Source: Streptomyces sp. NA02950 (GTDB lineage: Bacteria; Actinomycetota; Actinomycetes; Streptomycetales; Streptomycetaceae). Taken from it: a DNA stretch of 64,000 bases. A model generated the notes under the pieces. That model was not told the origin of the DNA and made no database searches. It saw only the letters and a program-made list of their open reading frames with translations. The stretch lies in assembly GCF_013364155.1 (NCBI RefSeq), contig NZ_CP054916.1:8772001-8836000 (forward strand). Direction: 5' to 3'. Positions 1 to 7,645 of this stretch are shown one piece after another. The position numbers and the translations under genes are program-made. Numbering within the stretch: position 1 is the first letter of the stretch; each line of letters begins with the position of its first letter.

Positions 1-294
1 GAAGAGGGTCTGGCGGCGGGCGCGCTCCAGGCTGCCGACGCCCACGTGCGGATAGCCGGGGCGCAGGATGTCACTGCTGATGCGGGGGTCCTGGGCCAGG
101 GCGCGCAGTTCCTCGTAGCGGGTGACCAGCCAGGCACCGCTGCCGTCCCACAGTTGTACCTTCCGCAGTGGCGCCGTGGACTGTAACTCCCGCAGCCCGG
201 CGGGCGGGGAGAAGGGGCAGCGCGGGCTTCTGTCGATCGGGTACGCCGGTTCCGGGCCGGTGTCGCCCGAGGTGTCCGTGAGGGTGTCGGTCAT
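1..294 (-). CDS. Cytochrome P450, N-terminal part (runs off left edge)
   Basis: The first 98 codons of a heme monooxygenase read inward from an ATG at 292-294, preceded by a strong GGAGGAG ribosome site; the rest lies outside the window. The translation has the usual actinomycete P450 opening: an acidic Thr/Asp-rich leader, a PxYP(I/F) element, a CPFSPP stretch, an APLRKVQLWDG beta-strand segment, then WLVTRYEELRALAQDPR, which matches the substrate-recognition and helix B region of CYP105/107-type enzymes. The heme Cys loop is not in view, so subfamily and substrate cannot be assigned. It diverges from the FUSC exporter gene, with 444 bp between them that carry several inverted repeats. Confidence 0.82.
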   Translation of the reverse strand, partial: MTDTLTDTSGDTGPEPAYPIDRSPRCPFSPPAGLRELQSTAPLRKVQLWDGSGAWLVTRYEELRALAQDPRISSDILRPGYPHVGVGSLERARRQTLF

Positions 295-738
295 CTCTCC
301 TCCGTTGCCGGTGCAGGGCCTGGAGCAGTTGCTCAACGCGTGTACCGAGGCGGGTACTAAATGTGCGTTCGGTAACGCGGCGGCTACGGAGGCTAGTTGG
401 GTCCGGCCGGGGAACACAACACGCTCCGTCTAAAGATGGCCACGCTTCGGACACATATGAGCCTGGCATGTGCACTTCGAAGTGCTATGTGATCGGGTTC
501 TGTCATCACCTGAATCATGCCGACCGTGCGCCGTTCATCACGCAGCTGACCGGCTGCCGCACACATCTTCCCGCTCCGGCGCACGACCGCCGCCGGACAC
601 CCCCGGATCACCCCGATCTCACATGGCGGAAATACGCGGGTTACGGAAGTTCCGCATGACTCCCTTACGGTCGAGGAGACCTGGCCTGATATCCACCCGA
701 CCCGGATTCCGACACAGCGCCCGCACCACGGAGGATCC
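295..738. promoter_or_regulatory. Divergent control region between P450 and FUSC genes
   Basis: This 444-bp stretch has no convincing gene. It holds three short inverted repeats that could be operators: GAGCA-GT-TGCTC at 323-334, GTACC-N6-GGTAC at 342-357, and a perfect 14-bp palindrome GCACTTCGAAGTGC at 472-485. The sequence around the last one is relatively AT-rich for this genome, as expected of promoters. The right end carries GGAGGA at 730-735, which places the FUSC start at the TTG at 739. Regulator identity is unknown. Confidence 0.45.
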
Positions 739-2676
739 TTGCGCGTCCGCCCCATCCCGCCCGACTGGCTGATCCACCCCCTGCGCGGGGTGCGGGGGAT
801 CGGCGGCCCCGTGCCCTGGGGCGCCGTGACCCGCGGAGCGCTCGGGGTCGGCCCGGTGGTGGCCGCCGGAGTCGCCTCGGGACACACCTCCGCCGGGGTC
901 ACCGCCGGGCTCGGTGCGATGTTCGCTCATATCAACGACCGCCCCGCGACCCACAACACCCGGGTCGTCCGCATCGGACTGCCCGCCCTCGCCGGAGCCG
1001 TCGGCATGCTCATCGGGGCCTGGCTGGGCACCCTCGGCCTCGGCGCGGGGATCGCGGGCGCGCTCGCCGCCGTCGGACTGGTCTCGGGCGCGCTCAGCGC
1101 CATCGGCCCCGTCTGCTCGGCGGCGGGGGTGCAGCTGATGGTGCTGTGCGTCGTCGGCGCCGGAATGCCGCTGCCCGAAACCCCGGCCGGACGCGCCGTG
1201 CTGGTCCTCACCGGCGCCGTCTGGGTGATCGCCATGGCGGCGCTGCTGCCCCGGCTGGTCGGGCTGGTCCGGCACCGCCCGGCCACCCGCGCCGACGCGG
1301 GCGGTGCGGTGGCCGCCGTCTACGACGCCCTCGCCGACCTGATGGCCGCGGTCGGCACCGAAGGCGGCCGCCCGGCCCGGCGCCGGCTGACCACCGCGTA
1401 CGACACCGCCTACGAGGCGCTCTACGCCCACCGGCTGCCGCTGTACCGCCCCGACACCCGCGAACGGCGGCTGCGCGACCGCCTCGCGGTGGCCGGAGCG
1501 CTCAGCGAGGCGGCGCTCACCCTGCTGTGGGAGAACGAGCCCCTGTCCGACGACCTGGCCCGCACCCCCGCCCTGCTCGCCCGCTCGATACGCACCGGGC
1601 AGCCCCCCGGCCCGCTGCCCGCGCCCGTCCCGGACACCGCGGGCAAGGTGGCCGTGCACCGCGCGGTACTGCTCGCCGCCCGGGTCTTCGACGGCGAACC
1701 GGCGCCCGCCGTCGGCCCCGTGGGGCCCGGACTCCCGCAGCGGCTGCGCCGTGCGTCCGGCGCGGCAGGGCGCGAGTACGCGGCCCGGGTGGCGCTGTGC
1801 GTCGGGGGCAGCACCGCACTCGCCCGCACACTCCCCGGCGACCACTGGTACTGGCTGCCCGCCACGGCCGCCTTCCTCGTCAAACCGGATATGGGCCCGC
1901 TGTTCTCGCGGGCCGTCTCACGCGCCCTCGGCACCGCGGTGGGCGTGGCCGTCTTCGGCGCGCTCGCCGCCCTCCTCGGCCCGGTCGCGGGGGTTCCCGG
2001 GGTCTGGCCGGTGGCCGTGGCCGCGCTCTGCTCGGCGCTGATCCCCGTCTCCGTACGCCACTTCGCGCTCCAGACCGCCGTGCTCACCCCGCTGCTGCTC
2101 TCCCTGGTCTACCTCGGCGGGGACACCGACCCCGAGTACACCCGGCTGATGGACACCCTGCTGGCCTGCGTGGTGGTGCTGGCCGCCGGGGCGCTGCCGG
2201 GGCTCGGCGGCCCGCGGGCCCAGGTGTCCGTCCGGCTCTCACTCGCCGTACGCGCCACCCGCGACCACCTCGACCGGGTGCTCACCGCCGGTACCCCCTA
2301 CGCGGTACGGCTCCGGCTGCGCCGCGAGGCGTACCGCACCCTGGCCGACGCCCGCCGCGCGGTGGCGGTGGCCAGTGCCGAACACCCGCCCTTCGGACGT
2401 GACCTGGCGGTGTGGGCCCCGGTGGTCTCCGCGCTGGAGGAGATCGTGGACACCGCGACGGCCTGCGGTGTCCGGCTCGACCAGGGCGCCCCGGCCCCCG
2501 ACGCGGAACTGGCCGAGCGGCTGCGGACCGCTCTTTCGGACCTCGCCGACGCCGTCGCCACCCGCCGCCCTCCGACGGACCTGACGCTGCCCGCGGGCGG
2601 TGTGCTGGAGGAGTGCGCCACCCTCGCGGATGTCACCGCCGGGCTGCGCCGGGCGCGCGAACTGGCGTCCTCGTAG
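739..2676 (+). CDS. FUSC family inner-membrane protein (aromatic-compound exporter type)
   Basis: A 645-residue membrane protein starting at TTG 739, four bases after GGAGG. It has the FUSC layout: an N-terminal block of roughly five or six hydrophobic helices (residues about 25-180), a soluble Arg-rich middle (about 190-370), a second hydrophobic block (about 370-500), and a soluble C-terminal tail. Families with this fold (AaeB, YccS) export aromatic carboxylates or other small toxic molecules. It stands alone, opposite a P450 gene, so export of an oxidised aromatic is plausible but is inference. The start rests on the ribosome site; no ATG lies close by in frame. Confidence 0.75.
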   Translation: MRVRPIPPDWLIHPLRGVRGIGGPVPWGAVTRGALGVGPVVAAGVASGHTSAGVTAGLGAMFAHINDRPATHNTRVVRIGLPALAGAVGMLIGAWLGTLGLGAGIAGALAAVGLVSGALSAIGPVCSAAGVQLMVLCVVGAGMPLPETPAGRAVLVLTGAVWVIAMAALLPRLVGLVRHRPATRADAGGAVAAVYDALADLMAAVGTEGGRPARRRLTTAYDTAYEALYAHRLPLYRPDTRERRLRDRLAVAGALSEAALTLLWENEPLSDDLARTPALLARSIRTGQPPGPLPAPVPDTAGKVAVHRAVLLAARVFDGEPAPAVGPVGPGLPQRLRRASGAAGREYAARVALCVGGSTALARTLPGDHWYWLPATAAFLVKPDMGPLFSRAVSRALGTAVGVAVFGALAALLGPVAGVPGVWPVAVAALCSALIPVSVRHFALQTAVLTPLLLSLVYLGGDTDPEYTRLMDTLLACVVVLAAGALPGLGGPRAQVSVRLSLAVRATRDHLDRVLTAGTPYAVRLRLRREAYRTLADARRAVAVASAEHPPFGRDLAVWAPVVSALEEIVDTATACGVRLDQGAPAPDAELAERLRTALSDLADAVATRRPPTDLTLPAGGVLEECATLADVTAGLRRARELASS

Positions 2677-2751
2677 AGCCGGCCGGGGACAGGCGGTGGC
2701 CGTGTTCATCGGCCCGGTCCCGCCGGGCCCGGGTCCGTCAGAGCGGCCGTG

Positions 2752-3417
2752 TCAGTCCGAGTCCGTCAGCCCGGTGACGCGCATGGTGATGTTCAGCCGC
2801 CCCGCCGTCAGCCCGGTCGCCGGATCGCCGGTACCGGGCAGGATCCGGGGCACCCCGTGGTAGGCGTAGCGCGAGGGGCCGCCGAAGACGAACAGATCGC
2901 CGGAGGCGAGTTCGAGGTCGGTGTAGGGCTTGGTGCGGGTCTCGGTGTTGCCGAAGCGGAACACACAGGTGTCGCCGACGGTGAGGGACACCACCGGGGC
3001 GCTGGAGCGCTCGTCCTTGTCCTGGTGCATGCCGAGTTTCGCCTGCGCGTCGTAGAAGTTGATGAGCGCCGTGTCGGGGGTGTAGCCGTCCCCGGCCCGT
3101 TCGTCCTCGTACGCCTCGGCCAGTGCGCGGCGGCCCAGCTCCACCATCCAGTCCGGGAACGCGGCCACCCGCGCGCCGTTCACATCGTCCGCGGTCCGGG
3201 TGTAGGCGTACGGCTTCCAGTGCCAGCCCACGCACACCGTGCGCACCGACATCACCCCGCCGTTCGGCAGCCCGGTGCGGCGCATCGGTACCGGACCGGT
3301 GGCCCAGGCACGGCAGGCCGTGACCAGGCGGCGCTGTTCGTCGAGGCCGAGCCAGCCGGGCATATGCACGGCGCCGGGAGCCACGGACGTCCGGGGCCGG
3401 GGGATCAGCGCGTCCAC
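2752..3417 (-). CDS. alkB: AlkB-type 2-oxoglutarate-dependent DNA dioxygenase
   Basis: Oxidative demethylase for 1-methyladenine and 3-methylcytosine lesions. The 221-residue product is close in length to E. coli AlkB (216). Visible marks: the iron-binding HxD in MHQDKDE, the distal His in YAYHGVPR, and the 2-oxoglutarate-binding Arg in NITMRV near the C-terminus. The frame is open far upstream, but that part overlaps the preceding gene. The GTG at 3415-3417, overlapping that gene's stop by 13 bases, gives the natural N-terminus leading into APGAVHMPGWLG. It is the last gene of the alkylation-repair operon and is probably expressed from the ogt promoter. Confidence 0.88.
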   Translation of the reverse strand: MDALIPRPRTSVAPGAVHMPGWLGLDEQRRLVTACRAWATGPVPMRRTGLPNGGVMSVRTVCVGWHWKPYAYTRTADDVNGARVAAFPDWMVELGRRALAEAYEDERAGDGYTPDTALINFYDAQAKLGMHQDKDERSSAPVVSLTVGDTCVFRFGNTETRTKPYTDLELASGDLFVFGGPSRYAYHGVPRILPGTGDPATGLTAGRLNITMRVTGLTDSD

Positions 3418-3986
3418 GGGGTGCCACCGCCCTCCGGCGCCGGGTGGGAGGTGACCCAGCGGCGGCGGATGTCCCAGGTCCCGCCCTCGGCGGTGGCCCC
3501 GCGCAGCCCGTGCAGCGTCTCCGGACCGGCCGATGCCGGGACGCGGGGATCGCGCAGCGAGGCGAACGCGACGGTGCGGGCCGGATCCCAGTCGGTGCTG
3601 TGCCGCAGCCGGCGGCTCATCCGGATCCAGCCCAGCGGTGCGGCGGCCACCACCCAGGTGTCCGGCGCCGGTGCGGTCAGCCGACGGGCCGGACGCAGCC
3701 ATGACGCCGCGGTCTCGGGCCAGTCCACCACCGCGACGACCTCCCCGCCCAGCTCCTGCCAGGCGGTGCCGAAGGCCGTGGCGGCGGCCCGTGAGGCGGT
3801 GTCACGGCTGTGGCCGACGGCCACCGTCCCGGTGCGGGACGCCAGACCGGTCACCAGGCCGATGACGGCGGCGAGTTCGGCGGCGGTGTGCGGGACGGGA
3901 CACGGTGGCGCGCCGTACGCCGTCTCCTCGCCGTCGCCGAGCAGGGGCGAGACGGGCCGCCCGTCGGGGTGTCGTGGGGTGTTCAT
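3405..3986 (-). CDS. Conserved hypothetical, periplasmic-binding-protein-like, cytosolic
   Basis: A 193-residue protein whose ATG overlaps the stop of the mini-Ada gene by ATGA. Residues about 45-150 alternate hydrophobic strands and helices (VAVGHSRDTASRAA, EVVAVVDWPETA, DTWVVAAAPLGW), which recalls one lobe of a type I periplasmic-binding fold. There is no signal peptide or lipobox, so transport is unlikely. Its place between repair genes suggests a part in sensing or processing alkylation damage, but no catalytic motif is visible. The call is structural resemblance only; the function is unknown. Confidence 0.6.
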   Translation of the reverse strand: MNTPRHPDGRPVSPLLGDGEETAYGAPPCPVPHTAAELAAVIGLVTGLASRTGTVAVGHSRDTASRAAATAFGTAWQELGGEVVAVVDWPETAASWLRPARRLTAPAPDTWVVAAAPLGWIRMSRRLRHSTDWDPARTVAFASLRDPRVPASAGPETLHGLRGATAEGGTWDIRRRWVTSHPAPEGGGTPWTR

Positions 3987-4195
3987 CACGGTTCCGTGGT
4001 CTCCCGGTTCGCTTTCCAGTGGGCGTACCGCGCGGGGAGGCACACCGCACACGGCCGGTATCCGGCCGCGACGGCGGTGGCCTCGTCCGCGAAGAACACC
4101 CGGTGCCGCCGGTAGCCGCCGCGGGCGAGGGCCCGCAGCGCCGACGAGCAGTCCAGCCGTCCGTACAGCCTGCCCCGCCGATGCCCGCCGAGCAT
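3986..4195 (-). CDS. Mini-Ada: stand-alone Ada-like metal-binding domain
   Basis: A 69-residue minimum product matching the N-terminal zinc domain of Ada (GRLYGRLDCSSALR, then FFADEATAVAAGYRPCAVC). In Ada four Cys bind zinc and the first is the methylphosphotriester acceptor. Here the CxxxC of Ada reads GxxxxC, so only three of the four are present and the acceptor Cys is gone. Conserved-looking sequence (YTLLGTDGRPYRATAPG) continues upstream of this ATG to the in-frame TGA at 4301-4303, with no ATG, GTG or TTG. The true start may therefore be a rare codon such as the CTG at 4292-4294, which overlaps the upstream stop. It overlaps the next gene by ATGA. Confidence 0.62.
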   Translation of the reverse strand: MLGGHRRGRLYGRLDCSSALRALARGGYRRHRVFFADEATAVAAGYRPCAVCLPARYAHWKANRETTEP

Positions 4196-4290
4196 GCCCG
4201 GTGCCGTGGCGCGGTACGGACGCCCGTCGGTGCCCAGCAGCGTGTATGTACGCGGAGTGGCCGAGGCGGTGGCCAGCGCGGCGACCGCGC

Positions 4291-5019
4291 TCAGGAGGCG
4301 TCATGGAACACCAGGCCAAGGGCGTGGCGGCGGCCGGAGCGCACGGTGCTCACTCCGTGCCGCATCGCCCCGGCGGACCAGCCGCGCGCCGAGCGCACCG
4401 GCCGGTCGCGGGTGGTGAAGATCAGACCGTGGCCCTGTTCCAGCACGTTGACCGTGCCGCGCGACTGGGCTCGGGGCCGCTGCTCCACCAGCAGGAACTC
4501 CCCGCCGGTGTAGTCCCTGCCGTGCTCGTCGAGCCCGATGACGACCTGCAACGGGAAGACCATGTCGCCGAACACATCGCGGTGCAGGGCGTTCCAGTCG
4601 CCCGCTCCGTACCGCAGCAGGATCTGGGCGGACCGGCTCTGCCCCGCCGCATGGCACATCGTGAGCCATGCGTCGAGGGTGTCCGGCCAGGGCGCGGGCC
4701 GCCCCAGACGGGCCGCCCAGTCGCGCGCCACCGCCAGCAGATACGGATAGAAGGCGGCACGCAACTCCGCCACCGGGGTGGGCAGTTCATGGCTGAAGTA
4801 CCGGTACTGGCCGGAGCCGAAGCGGTGCCGGGCCATGTCGACCGTGGAACGGAACCGTGTCTCCTGGTCGTACAGCTCCGCCAGGGAGCGGCACTCCGAA
4901 GGCGTGAGCAGCCTCGGGGTGAGCGCACAGCCGTGGGTGTCCAGCTCCCCGGTCAGGGCCTGCCAGTCGGCCGAGTCCAGGGCGCGGCGGACCCGGGTGG
5001 CCGTGCTCTTGGTGATCAT
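4291..5019 (-). CDS. 2OG-Fe(II) oxygenase of the alkylation-repair operon
   Basis: A 242-residue double-stranded beta-helix dioxygenase. It has HRDVFGD (the HxD iron ligands), then MRHGVSTVRSGRRHALG, which supplies the distal His and the 2-oxoglutarate-binding Arg. It is distinct from AlkB and typical of the oxygenase that travels with ogt and ada-alkA in streptomycetes. The ATG at 5017-5019 overlaps the ogt stop by ATGA, so translation is coupled. Context points to an alkylated nucleobase or nucleotide as substrate; this is inferred from the operon and not from a motif. Confidence 0.8.
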   Translation of the reverse strand: MITKSTATRVRRALDSADWQALTGELDTHGCALTPRLLTPSECRSLAELYDQETRFRSTVDMARHRFGSGQYRYFSHELPTPVAELRAAFYPYLLAVARDWAARLGRPAPWPDTLDAWLTMCHAAGQSRSAQILLRYGAGDWNALHRDVFGDMVFPLQVVIGLDEHGRDYTGGEFLLVEQRPRAQSRGTVNVLEQGHGLIFTTRDRPVRSARGWSAGAMRHGVSTVRSGRRHALGLVFHDAS

Positions 5020-5558
5020 GCCTTCTCCCCGATGCCCTCGGGCTCCCCGATGCCCTCGGGCTCCCTGACGCCCTCGAGCCGCAGCAGACTGCGCTTGCGC
5101 TCCAGGCCGCCCGCATATCCGCTCAGCGAACCGTCGGCCCCGATGACCCGGTGGCACGGGCGCACGACCAGCAGCGGATTGCGGCCGATGGCGGTACCGA
5201 CCGCGCGCACCGCGGTGCGCGACGCCCCGGCCCGCTGGGCGAGCGCCCCGTAACTGAGGGTCGTGCCGTACGGAATCTCCTCCAGCGCCTGCCAGACCCG
5301 CTGCTGGAACGGGGTGCCACCGGAGGTGAACTCGATGTCGAACCGGGTGCGCCGCCCGGTGAAGTACGACCGCAGCTGGTCCACGATCGTGGTGAACGCC
5401 GCGTCGTCGCGCCGCCAGTCCTCCCCGACCGTCGCCCCGCCCTTCTGCTCGGGCACCGAGAGCGAGGTGAGCGCGACACCGCCAAGGGCGGTCGCGGACT
5501 CCTCGCCCGCCAGCAGCAGTTCGCCCAGCGGGCTGTCGAACATGGTGTAGAGCGTCAT
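5016..5558 (-). CDS. ogt: Methylated-DNA--[protein]-cysteine S-methyltransferase
   Basis: Suicide repair protein that moves methyl groups from O6-methylguanine and O4-methylthymine to its own Cys. The 180-residue product has the active-site PCHRVIG, the helix-turn-helix with its Arg finger (ASRTAVRAVGTAIGRNP), and the C-terminal YAGGLERKRSLLRLE. The tail carries a tandem duplication, EPEGIGEPEGIGE, from an 18-nt DNA repeat near 5030-5065. It is the first gene of the operon ogt, 2OG oxygenase, mini-Ada, PBP-like, alkB. A 16-nt element shared with ada-alkA lies 48 bases upstream of the ATG. Confidence 0.93.
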   Translation of the reverse strand: MTLYTMFDSPLGELLLAGEESATALGGVALTSLSVPEQKGGATVGEDWRRDDAAFTTIVDQLRSYFTGRRTRFDIEFTSGGTPFQQRVWQALEEIPYGTTLSYGALAQRAGASRTAVRAVGTAIGRNPLLVVRPCHRVIGADGSLSGYAGGLERKRSLLRLEGVREPEGIGEPEGIGEKA

Positions 5559-5605
5559 GGTTGTGAGCCCTTTCCTGTGAAGTGTCCTGATCGCTGTCCA
5601 GTCTG

Positions 5606-5621
5606 CGGAAATCGGACACCG
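5606..5621 (-). promoter_or_regulatory. Shared 16-nt element upstream of ogt (candidate Ada box)
   Basis: The plus strand reads CGGAAATCGGACACCG here, identical at all 16 positions to 7235-7250 upstream of ada-alkA. It starts 48 bases before the ogt ATG and lies just downstream of the ada-alkA stop at 5668. A looser copy, ATTCGGACATCG, follows at 5634-5645. Position, identity and gene functions suggest the binding site of the Ada-type activator encoded next door; this is inference. Confidence 0.55.
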
Positions 5622-5667
5622 GATGCTGGCGGGATTCGGACATCGTGGTCATGGTGCCGGGAGGTGG

Positions 5668-7194
5668 TCAGCGGCGAGTGGCCGGGGTGCTGACCGCGAC
5701 GCCGGACGGGGCATCGATCGGGGCATCGGACGGGGCGTTCCAGCAGTGGTGCATGGCGTACGAACGCCACGGCCGCCAGCTCGCCGCGTCCTCCAGCCGC
5801 ACTCCGGCGCGGCGCGCCCCCGCCCGTACGGCGACATCGCCCGCCAGCAGCACATCGGGGTCGCCCAGCGCCCGCATCCGGATATAACCCGCCGTCCACG
5901 GGCCGATACCGCGCAGCGCCAGCAGCTCCCGCTCGCTCCGCTCCCGGTCGGCTCCGGCGTCCAGACGTACGGAGCCGTCGACCAGCGCGGTGGCGAGCGT
6001 GCGCAGGGTCGCGCGCCTGCTCCCGGGCATACCGATCTCCGTGAACGGCGCGTCGGCCAGGTCCTCGGCGCGCGGGAAGAGACGGGTGAGCGCGCCGCCG
6101 GCTTCGGCGAGTGGCTCGCCGTACGCCGCGACCAGCGCGTTTCCCAGACCGCGTCCCGCGGCGACCGACACCTGCTGGCCCAGGACGGCGCGCACGGCCA
6201 GTTCCTCCGGGGCGACGGCGCCCGGGGAACGCAGCCCCGGCCGCGCGGCCACCAGGGGCGCGAGCGCAGGGTCGGTGCCCAGCCGCTCGGCGACCGCGTA
6301 CGGATCGGCGTCCAGGTCGAACAGGCGGCGGACCCGCTGGATGGCCGTCGTCAGATCACGCAGCTCCGTCAGCCGCAACCGGCACTCCAGCCAACCGCCG
6401 TCGCCGTGCCGCTCGTCGACCTCGGCGATGCCGTGGCCGTGCGGCAGCCGCAGGGTGCGCCGGTAGGTGCGGGCGCCGGGGGCGCCGATGACCTCCTCCA
6501 CACCCGTAAGGGCGCGCCGGGCCAGATAGTCGAACACCTCGGTGGCGGCATACGGCCCGCGGTGGGCCAGCCGCAGCGCGACCCCGGGCCGCACGCCGTC
6601 CCGCCCCGCCCGTGCCGACCGGGCTGTCCGCTCCGTTCGTGGCCGGGCGGCGCGCAGTTCGCTCGGGGTGGCGGCGTAGATCTCGCGCAGGGTGTCGTTG
6701 AACTGCCGCACGCTGGAGAATCCGGCGGCGAACGCGATCTCCGTGGCCTGCATCCCGGTGGTCTGGAGGAGGATACGGGCGGTGTGGGCGCGCTGGGCGC
6801 GGGCGAGTGCGATGGGTCCGGCGCCCAGTTCGGCGTTGAGCTGCCGCTGCACCTGGCGCGGGCTGTAGCCCAGCCGTCGTGCCAGCCCCGCCACGCCCTC
6901 GCGGTCCACCACCCCGTCCCCGATCATCCGCATGGCACGGCCGACCACATCGGCGCGGGTGTTCCACGCGGCCGAGCCGGGCACGGCGTCGGGACGGCAG
7001 CGGCGGCACGCCCGGAAACCCTCGCCCTGGGCGGCCGCGGCCGTGGGGAAGAACCGCACGTTCTTCCGCCGGGGTGTGGTCGCCGGACAGCTCGGACGGC
7101 AGTAGATACCGGTCGTGGCCACGGCGAAGAAGAACTCACCGTCGAACCGCGCGTCCCGGCCACGCACCGCCTCGTACCTGCCGTCCTCGCTCAT
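5668..7194 (-). CDS. alkA: Ada-AlkA fusion: methyl-sensing activator and 3-methyladenine glycosylase
   Basis: A 508-residue multi-domain repair regulator. In order: Ada zinc domain (about 10-75, with YCRPSCPA and ACRRC giving all four Cys), AraC-type helix-turn-helix (about 85-175, ending FNDTLREIYAATPSELR), AlkA_N domain (about 200-290), and HhH-GPD glycosylase (about 300-480, with LRGIGPWTAGYIRMRALGD, which holds the hairpin and catalytic Asp). It likely senses methylphosphotriesters, activates the repair genes and excises alkylated bases. The start at 7192-7194 is set by GGGAGG just upstream; another ATG at 7213-7215 has no ribosome site. The candidate autoregulatory element is at 7235-7250. 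Confidence 0.9.
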   Translation of the reverse strand: MSEDGRYEAVRGRDARFDGEFFFAVATTGIYCRPSCPATTPRRKNVRFFPTAAAAQGEGFRACRRCRPDAVPGSAAWNTRADVVGRAMRMIGDGVVDREGVAGLARRLGYSPRQVQRQLNAELGAGPIALARAQRAHTARILLQTTGMQATEIAFAAGFSSVRQFNDTLREIYAATPSELRAARPRTERTARSARAGRDGVRPGVALRLAHRGPYAATEVFDYLARRALTGVEEVIGAPGARTYRRTLRLPHGHGIAEVDERHGDGGWLECRLRLTELRDLTTAIQRVRRLFDLDADPYAVAERLGTDPALAPLVAARPGLRSPGAVAPEELAVRAVLGQQVSVAAGRGLGNALVAAYGEPLAEAGGALTRLFPRAEDLADAPFTEIGMPGSRRATLRTLATALVDGSVRLDAGADRERSERELLALRGIGPWTAGYIRMRALGDPDVLLAGDVAVRAGARRAGVRLEDAASWRPWRSYAMHHCWNAPSDAPIDAPSGVAVSTPATRR

Positions 7195-7234
7195 CACCCT
7201 CCCACTGTGCGCCATGCCGGGGGAGCGGCGCTGG

Positions 7235-7250
7235 CGGAAATCGGACACCG
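7235..7250 (-). promoter_or_regulatory. Shared 16-nt element upstream of ada-alkA (candidate Ada box)
   Basis: An exact copy of the element upstream of ogt (CGGAAATCGGACACCG on the plus strand), starting 41 bases before the ada-alkA ATG. Flanking bases differ between the copies, so it is not just part of a longer duplication. Both copies have the same orientation and nearly the same distance to a start codon, as expected for a regulator site. Confidence 0.55.
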
Positions 7251-7645
7251 TGTTCGGGCCGTGGTGCTCAGCGGGGGCAGCGCTCGCGCGGGGACGCCTC
7301 CGGCGATGCGGGGCCGGCCGCAGCTCCGGTGGCATCCCGGGTGCCGGCGGCGTTGGGGGCACCGGTGGCCACCGTCCGCGAGCCCAGGCCACGCCGCCAG
7401 GGCAGGGCCGCGACCACGAGGGCCACGAGCGCGACAGCGGCGCCGTCTGCCGGGGGCCGGACCCGGCGCCCCTTGCGGAGCGCGCGGGGGGAACGGAGAC
7501 TACGTCTCGCTGGTGATCTCCGAATCCGCCGGCCACGACGCGTCCCACCAGGACGCGCGCGACCGAGGCGCATTCTCACCAGAGCGCGCCTGCCGAACAC
7601 GCCGTCCCACCACGACGGTCCCGAACGCCGAGGAGACCGACCCTC
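7251..7645. other. Gene-poor stretch, possible transporter 3' remnant and E1 promoter
   Basis: No intact gene is evident. On the minus strand, from about 7500 down to a TGA at 7268-7270, one frame reads GAAVALVALVVAALPWRRG and a Pro/Ala-rich tail. That resembles the last helix and tail of an MFS drug transporter but has no upstream body, so it may be a decayed gene end. The right end carries GAGGAGA ahead of the E1 start at 7646. Confidence 0.25.

Noticed and set aside
2749..5253. Plus-strand open frame of 834 codons across the repair operon
   Set aside because: Antisense to five real genes with clear catalytic motifs; no motif of its own.
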